Below, in pieces: positions 60,182 through 64,000 of a stretch of 64,000 bases of DNA. Position 1 is the stretch's first letter. Every line of letters begins with the position of its first letter. The notes under the pieces were generated by a model, which did no database searches, was not told where the DNA came from, and was given only the letters and a program-made list of their open reading frames with translations. The translations under genes were made by a program, and so were the position numbers. The stretch spans positions 439,001 to 503,000 of the forward strand of contig NC_016585.1 of assembly GCF_000283655.1 (NCBI RefSeq), given 5' to 3'. Source of the DNA: Azospirillum lipoferum 4B (lineage in GTDB: Bacteria; Pseudomonadota; Alphaproteobacteria; Azospirillales; Azospirillaceae).

Positions 60182-62488
60182 TCAGTTCCGCAGGGGTTTG
60201 CCGGTGTCCAGCATGTGCCGGATGCGGGCGCGGGTGGCCGGTTCCCGGATCAGGGCGGACAGCGCCTCACGCTCCAACGCGGCGAGTGTGTCCTCATCGA
60301 CCGGAGTCTGCGGCCCAGCCTCGGATCCGCCGCAGCACACGCCGGCCAGCCAGTCCGCGACCAGTTCGTCATGGGGGCTGGCCCGCCCGTCCAGCCGCCA
60401 GCCCCGGACGATGGCCTGCAACGCCTCCCGCCCCGCCGGTCCGGGGAGGGTGACGGAGCCCACGCAGGGCGGGCGGTAGCCTTCGGCCAACGCCAGCGCC
60501 TTCGCCTTGGCGTCGCCGAGCAGCCGGTCGCGGCCCATGGTGATGCCGTCCTCCGGCCGCAGATAGCCGAGCGTCCGCGCCTCCAGCGCCGAACCGGTGA
60601 TGCGGGCTCCGGCGATGGTCCCGAATGCCGCCTGAGACGTTCCCTTCGGACCGGCGGGCCGGTCGGACCTGCGGCCCCAGCGCAGCAGCAGTTCCGCCGT
60701 ACCGCGCCAGCCCGGAATGATGCCGACCTTCAACTCGACCAGCCCGATATAGGTCTCGGCATGGGCCTGGATGGCATCGCAATGCAGCAGCACCTCGCAG
60801 CCGCCGCCGACCGCCAGACCGGCCGGCGCGCCGACCACCGGGATGGCGGCATGCTTCAGCGCACGGAAGGCCGCCTGCCCCTGCTCGACGAAGCGTTCCA
60901 GCGCGGCGAAGTCCTCCGCCTCCAACCGCTCGACGAAATAGCCGAGGTTGGCCCCGGCGGAGAAGGCGCGCGGGTTGTCGTTGTAGAGGACCAGGGCGCG
61001 GAACTCCGCCGGCACCCGCTCCGCCGCCTCCGCGACCGTGGCGAGGATGCGCTGGTCGATGGCGTTCATCTTGGTGTGGAACTCCAGACAGGCGACGCCG
61101 TCGCCCAAATCCCAGACCGACGCCGAGCCGTTGCCGGCGAAGCGCGGCCCGCGCTCCTTCATCTCGGCAAGGTCGAGCACGCCCGGCGGGCGGCGGACGG
61201 GCGTCCAGGCGCCGGTGGTGGTTCGGGTCTCCCGCCCGGCATCGGCGCGGCGGTGGAAGCCGCCCTCAACCGCGGCGGCGGCGAGAAGCGGCGGCACCTC
61301 GCGCCCCTCCGCCGCCAGCCGGTCGGCGATGGCGGCGCAGCCCACCCGGTCGGCCAGCGCGAACGGCCCCTCGGCCCAGCCATAGCCGAGCCGCATGGCG
61401 GTGTCGATGGCCGCCACGTCGTCGGCGATCTCCCCCGCCACGGCGGCGGTGTAGGCGATGCTGTTGGACAAAACCGCCCAGGCATAGCGTCCGGCCGCAT
61501 CCTCCTGCCGGATCAGCGCCGCCAGATCGCGGTTGGCGGTGGCGTCCACCTGCGGGCGGTACTCCCCGGTGGCGAGGTCCAGCGCCTCGCGCGCCTTGCT
61601 ACCGGGGGCGAGACGGTAGAAGCCGCCCTTGGCCTTGCGGCCGATCCGTCCCTCGGCAATCAGGCGGCGGATCAGTGGCTCTGCGGTCAAATCGTGGTGG
61701 TGATGGGCATCGGCGGCGGGCAGGGCGCCCAGCAGGCTGCCCCACACCAGCGGCACCAGATCGATGCCGACGAGGTCCAGCAGCCCGAAGATCGCCGTGC
61801 GCGGCACGCCGAATGGCGCACCGGCCATGGCATCCGCCTGTTCCACCGTCAGGCCGTGGCGCAGCGCCTCGATGGCGGCGACCGACATCCAATGGCAGCC
61901 CAACCGGTTGGCGATGAAGGCCGGCGTGTCGCGGCAATCCACCACGGTCTTGCCCAGCACGGTCTCCGCCGCATCGCGGACCAGTGCGGCGGTCTCCGGC
62001 GCGGTGTCCGGGCCGGCGACCAGCTCCATCAGCCGCATGTGGCGCGGCGGGTTGAAGAAATGGGTGATGACGAAGTCGCGGCGGAAGGCCTCCGACGCCC
62101 CCTCCGTCAACTGCGCCAGCGGGATGGTGGAGGTGTTGGAGGACACCACCGCTCCCGGCTTGCGCAGCGCATCGAGCCGGGCGAACAGCCGGCGCTTGAC
62201 TACCGGATCCTCCACCACGGCCTCGACGATCCAATCGGCGTCGGCGACGGCGTCCAGATCGTCCTCGATGCTGCCGACGCTGACCAATTCAGCGGCGGAC
62301 GGGTCCATGAAGCCCTGCGCCTTCAGCTGCCGTTCCAGGCCGGCACGGGCCGGGGCGGTGCGGTCGTCTTCAGGGCCGGCGACGTCGAGCAGCACAACCG
62401 GCACGCCGCCGTTGGCGAATTGCGCGGCGATGCCCGATCCCATGGAGCCGGCGCCGATCACCGCGACCTTGCGGATCGCCCTTTTCAT
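60182..62488 (-). CDS. 3-hydroxyacyl-CoA dehydrogenase/enoyl-CoA hydratase (FadN-like)
   Basis: This 768-residue enzyme joins two steps of beta-oxidation. The dehydrogenase part comes first: AVIGAGSMGSGIAAQFA at the NAD site, SSNTSTIPLAQLTEG, and the catalytic His in THFFNPPRHM. The hydratase part comes last: FSAGANLGYF, LAVGGGCEVLLHCD and GLVELKVGIIPGWRG with both usual Glu residues. This order is that of B. subtilis FadN, opposite to E. coli FadB. ATG 62488 begins the usual KRAIRKVAVIG start. No thiolase gene is in the window. Confidence 0.93.
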   Translation of the reverse strand: MKRAIRKVAVIGAGSMGSGIAAQFANGGVPVVLLDVAGPEDDRTAPARAGLERQLKAQGFMDPSAAELVSVGSIEDDLDAVADADWIVEAVVEDPVVKRRLFARLDALRKPGAVVSSNTSTIPLAQLTEGASEAFRRDFVITHFFNPPRHMRLMELVAGPDTAPETAALVRDAAETVLGKTVVDCRDTPAFIANRLGCHWMSVAAIEALRHGLTVEQADAMAGAPFGVPRTAIFGLLDLVGIDLVPLVWGSLLGALPAADAHHHHDLTAEPLIRRLIAEGRIGRKAKGGFYRLAPGSKAREALDLATGEYRPQVDATANRDLAALIRQEDAAGRYAWAVLSNSIAYTAAVAGEIADDVAAIDTAMRLGYGWAEGPFALADRVGCAAIADRLAAEGREVPPLLAAAAVEGGFHRRADAGRETRTTTGAWTPVRRPPGVLDLAEMKERGPRFAGNGSASVWDLGDGVACLEFHTKMNAIDQRILATVAEAAERVPAEFRALVLYNDNPRAFSAGANLGYFVERLEAEDFAALERFVEQGQAAFRALKHAAIPVVGAPAGLAVGGGCEVLLHCDAIQAHAETYIGLVELKVGIIPGWRGTAELLLRWGRRSDRPAGPKGTSQAAFGTIAGARITGSALEARTLGYLRPEDGITMGRDRLLGDAKAKALALAEGYRPPCVGSVTLPGPAGREALQAIVRGWRLDGRASPHDELVADWLAGVCCGGSEAGPQTPVDEDTLAALEREALSALIREPATRARIRHMLDTGKPLRN

Positions 62489-63025
62489 CACGCGCGCTCC
62501 GGGAGAGTGGCGGGCAAGCGGGTGCTGCCCGCGGCGAAGGCGTGGTTCATCGCATTGGGTCCTTGAGTGCAAGGGGGTAGGTTGGGCGATCGCATTGAAC
62601 GTCGAACAGTCACGCATCCATATCGGATGCCCTTCTCCCCTTGCGGGGCGGGATGAGGGGTGCTGCCCGGCCGAAGGCCGATGCAAATCAGGCTTGCAAC
62701 CCCTCACCCCAACCCCTCTCCCACAAGGGGCTACGGCATTCACACATTTCGCATTTGCGAAAAGATGTGCAACTTGACATTGAGAAAAGCCCCTCTCCCC
62801 TTGCGGGAGAGGGGTTGGGGTGAGGGGCGGAAACTTGATTTCCACGGGCTTTCAGCCGGTCGCACCCCTCATCCCAACCCTTCTCCCGCGAGGGGAGAAG
62901 GGCCTTCACCGCCTGTGGTTGCCGTCATTTCGCAGAGGCGAGATGTGTGAATGCCATAGCCCACAAGGGGAGAAGGGCTTTCGCAGCGCGTGAACATCAA
63001 ACGCGATATCCACCGATAAAGACGC
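62489..63025. other. Long intergenic region filled by palindromes
   Basis: About 540 bases between two minus-strand genes. Most is the nested palindrome at 62626-62975. I see no gene in it. The region before the FadN-like gene (62489-62600) should hold its promoter. Confidence 0.6.
62626..62975. repeat. Nested type A palindromes (copy 4 and more)
   Basis: At least two type A units are placed inside each other. One arm pair is the GGGGCTACGGCATTCACACA segment near 62737 and, inverted, TGTGTGAATGCCATAGCCC near 62945. Between them lies a complete inner unit (CCCCTCTCCCCTTGCGGGAG to GCGAGGGGAGAAGGGC). This shows duplication or insertion of one copy into another. Confidence 0.75.
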
Positions 63026-64000
63026 TCAGGCGCTGTGGGACTTGCGCAGTTCGCGCTTCAGCAGCTTGCCGGCGGTGTTGCGGGGCAAGGTATCGAGGAA
63101 CTCGATCCGCTTGGGCACCTTGAAATGGGCCAGATGTTGGCGGACATGGGCGACCAGCTCCTCCTCCGTCGCGGTCTGGCCATCGCGCAGCACGACGAAG
63201 GCGCTGATCGCCTCGATCCATTTCGGGTCGGGCAGGGCGACCACCGCCACCTCCGCCACCGCCGGATGGGTGTAGATCGCTTCCTCCACCTCGCGGCTGG
63301 CGACCAGGACGCCGCCGGTGTTGATGACGTCCTTGATGCGGTCGACGATAAAGAGATAGCCCTCCTCGTCGAAATAGCCGACGTCGCCGGAATGGAACCA
63401 GCCGCCGGTGAAGGCCTCCGCCGTTTCCTGCTCCTTGCCCCAATAGCCGACCATCAGCTGGGGGGAACGGTGGACGATCTCGCCATGGGTGCCCGGCGGC
63501 ACATCGTTCATGTCGGGATCGACGACCCGCGTCTCGACATTCAGCACCGGACGCCCGGCGGAGGCGGGGCGCGCCTCATGCTCCTCCGGCCGCAGGACGG
63601 TGGCGAGCGGCCCGATCTCGCTCTGGCCATAGCAGTTGAAGGCCTGGGCGTTGGGCAGGCGCTGGCGCAACTCCTGCAGCACCGGCACCGGCATGATCGA
63701 GGCGCCGTAATAGAGCTTGCGAAGCGAGGACAGGTCGTGCGCGTCGAAATCGGCATGGCGCAGCAGCCCGACCCACACCGTCGGCGGCGCGAAGAAGGAG
63801 GTGATGCCGTGGCGCTCGATCAGCTCCAGGCAGCGCTTCAGCGCCGGGGCCTGGATCAGCCGTGTCGTCGTCCCGATCAGCAGCTGCGGCATGACGAACA
63901 CATGCATCTGCGCCGAATGATAGAGCGGCAAGGCGGCCAGCGAGCGGTCGTCCTGGTCCAGGCGGCAGCTGTAGATGCAGCTCTGATACTCCGCCAGCAG
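63026..64000 (-). CDS. Fatty-acid acyl-CoA synthetase, 5' partial
   Basis: This is the C-terminal 324 residues of an AMP-forming acyl-CoA ligase; the start lies beyond the right end. Visible parts are PLYHSAQMHVF, FFAPPTVWVGLL, YYGASIMPV, the AMP motif NCYGQSEIGP, GWFHSGDVGYFDEEGYLFIVDR, a KDVINTGG hinge and the C-terminal PRNTAGKLLKRELR with the catalytic Lys. It activates fatty acids to acyl-CoA for the two beta-oxidation enzymes encoded downstream on the same strand. Confidence 0.92.
   Translation of the reverse strand: MLAEYQSCIYSCRLDQDDRSLAALPLYHSAQMHVFVMPQLLIGTTTRLIQAPALKRCLELIERHGITSFFAPPTVWVGLLRHADFDAHDLSSLRKLYYGASIMPVPVLQELRQRLPNAQAFNCYGQSEIGPLATVLRPEEHEARPASAGRPVLNVETRVVDPDMNDVPPGTHGEIVHRSPQLMVGYWGKEQETAEAFTGGWFHSGDVGYFDEEGYLFIVDRIKDVINTGGVLVASREVEEAIYTHPAVAEVAVVALPDPKWIEAISAFVVLRDGQTATEEELVAHVRQHLAHFKVPKRIEFLDTLPRNTAGKLLKRELRKSHSA

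Noticed and set aside
1-64000. CRISPR arrays, rRNA genes, complete insertion sequences
   Set aside because: I found no regularly spaced repeats, no rRNA segments and no transposase gene in the window.

Overview
The window is about 68% GC, with tightly packed genes and strong NNG/NNC codon bias. Gene content (class II DAHP synthase, FliL-like proteins, LIV-type and NitT/TauT-type ABC transporters, GC-rich intergenic palindromes) suggests a Rhodospirillales alphaproteobacterium, most likely Azospirillum or a close relative. That placement is inferred from gene content and composition only; no marker gene is present.

Positions 1 to about 22,000 are the late half of a lambda-type siphophage prophage, entirely on the plus strand. 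The order is terminase large subunit (5' end outside the window), gpW-like connector, portal, S49 prohead protease, scaffold-like protein, gpD-like decoration protein, major capsid protein, head completion proteins, tail terminator, tail tube, tail chaperones with a probable -1 frameshift, a 2248-residue tape measure protein, baseplate/hub proteins, a SPRY-ended tail fibre, a DUF4376 protein, a membrane-anchored lysozyme and spanins. The outer-membrane spanin frame is broken. At the right end lies an AT-rich cargo gene for a gluzincin metalloprotease resembling Lit/M48 proteins, followed by about 0.6 kb of AT-rich non-coding DNA. No integrase or att site is visible, so the left part of the prophage lies outside the window.

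Positions 22,500-41,250 are ordinary chromosomal DNA. They hold a DUF3108 exported protein, tRNA-Val(CAC), panC, two orphan FliL-like proteins, class II DAHP synthase, an AmpG-like permease, a manganese catalase, glutathione reductase and a nicotinate phosphoribosyltransferase-like enzyme. A minus-strand nucleoside uptake and salvage operon follows (two ABC permeases, cdd, purine nucleoside phosphorylase, deoC, deoA). Next come a thioredoxin-like 2Fe-2S ferredoxin and a DMT-family exporter.

Positions 42,400-47,200 are the most interesting host locus. A recognisable TPP riboswitch stands in front of a complete branched-chain-amino-acid-type ABC transporter: periplasmic binding protein, permease, fused permease-ATPase, and ATPase. 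This implies import of thiamine or a related compound by a LIV-type transporter. A GC-rich palindrome sits inside the coding frame at the start of the fused gene.

Positions 48,800-57,400 form a second locus. A perfect 8+4+8 palindrome precedes a NitT/TauT-type ABC transporter (permease, NMT1-like binding protein, ATPase), then an enolase-superfamily enzyme, a Gfo/Idh/MocA oxidoreductase, a DUF993 aldolase-like protein, a sugar phosphate isomerase-like protein and a TetR regulator. Together they look like a self-regulated uptake and catabolic operon for an unidentified substrate. The window ends with a universal stress protein and a minus-strand fatty-acid beta-oxidation cluster (acyl-CoA dehydrogenase, FadN-like bifunctional enzyme, partial acyl-CoA synthetase). 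Seven copies of GC-rich intergenic palindromes of two types punctuate the host part from 29.5 kb onward.
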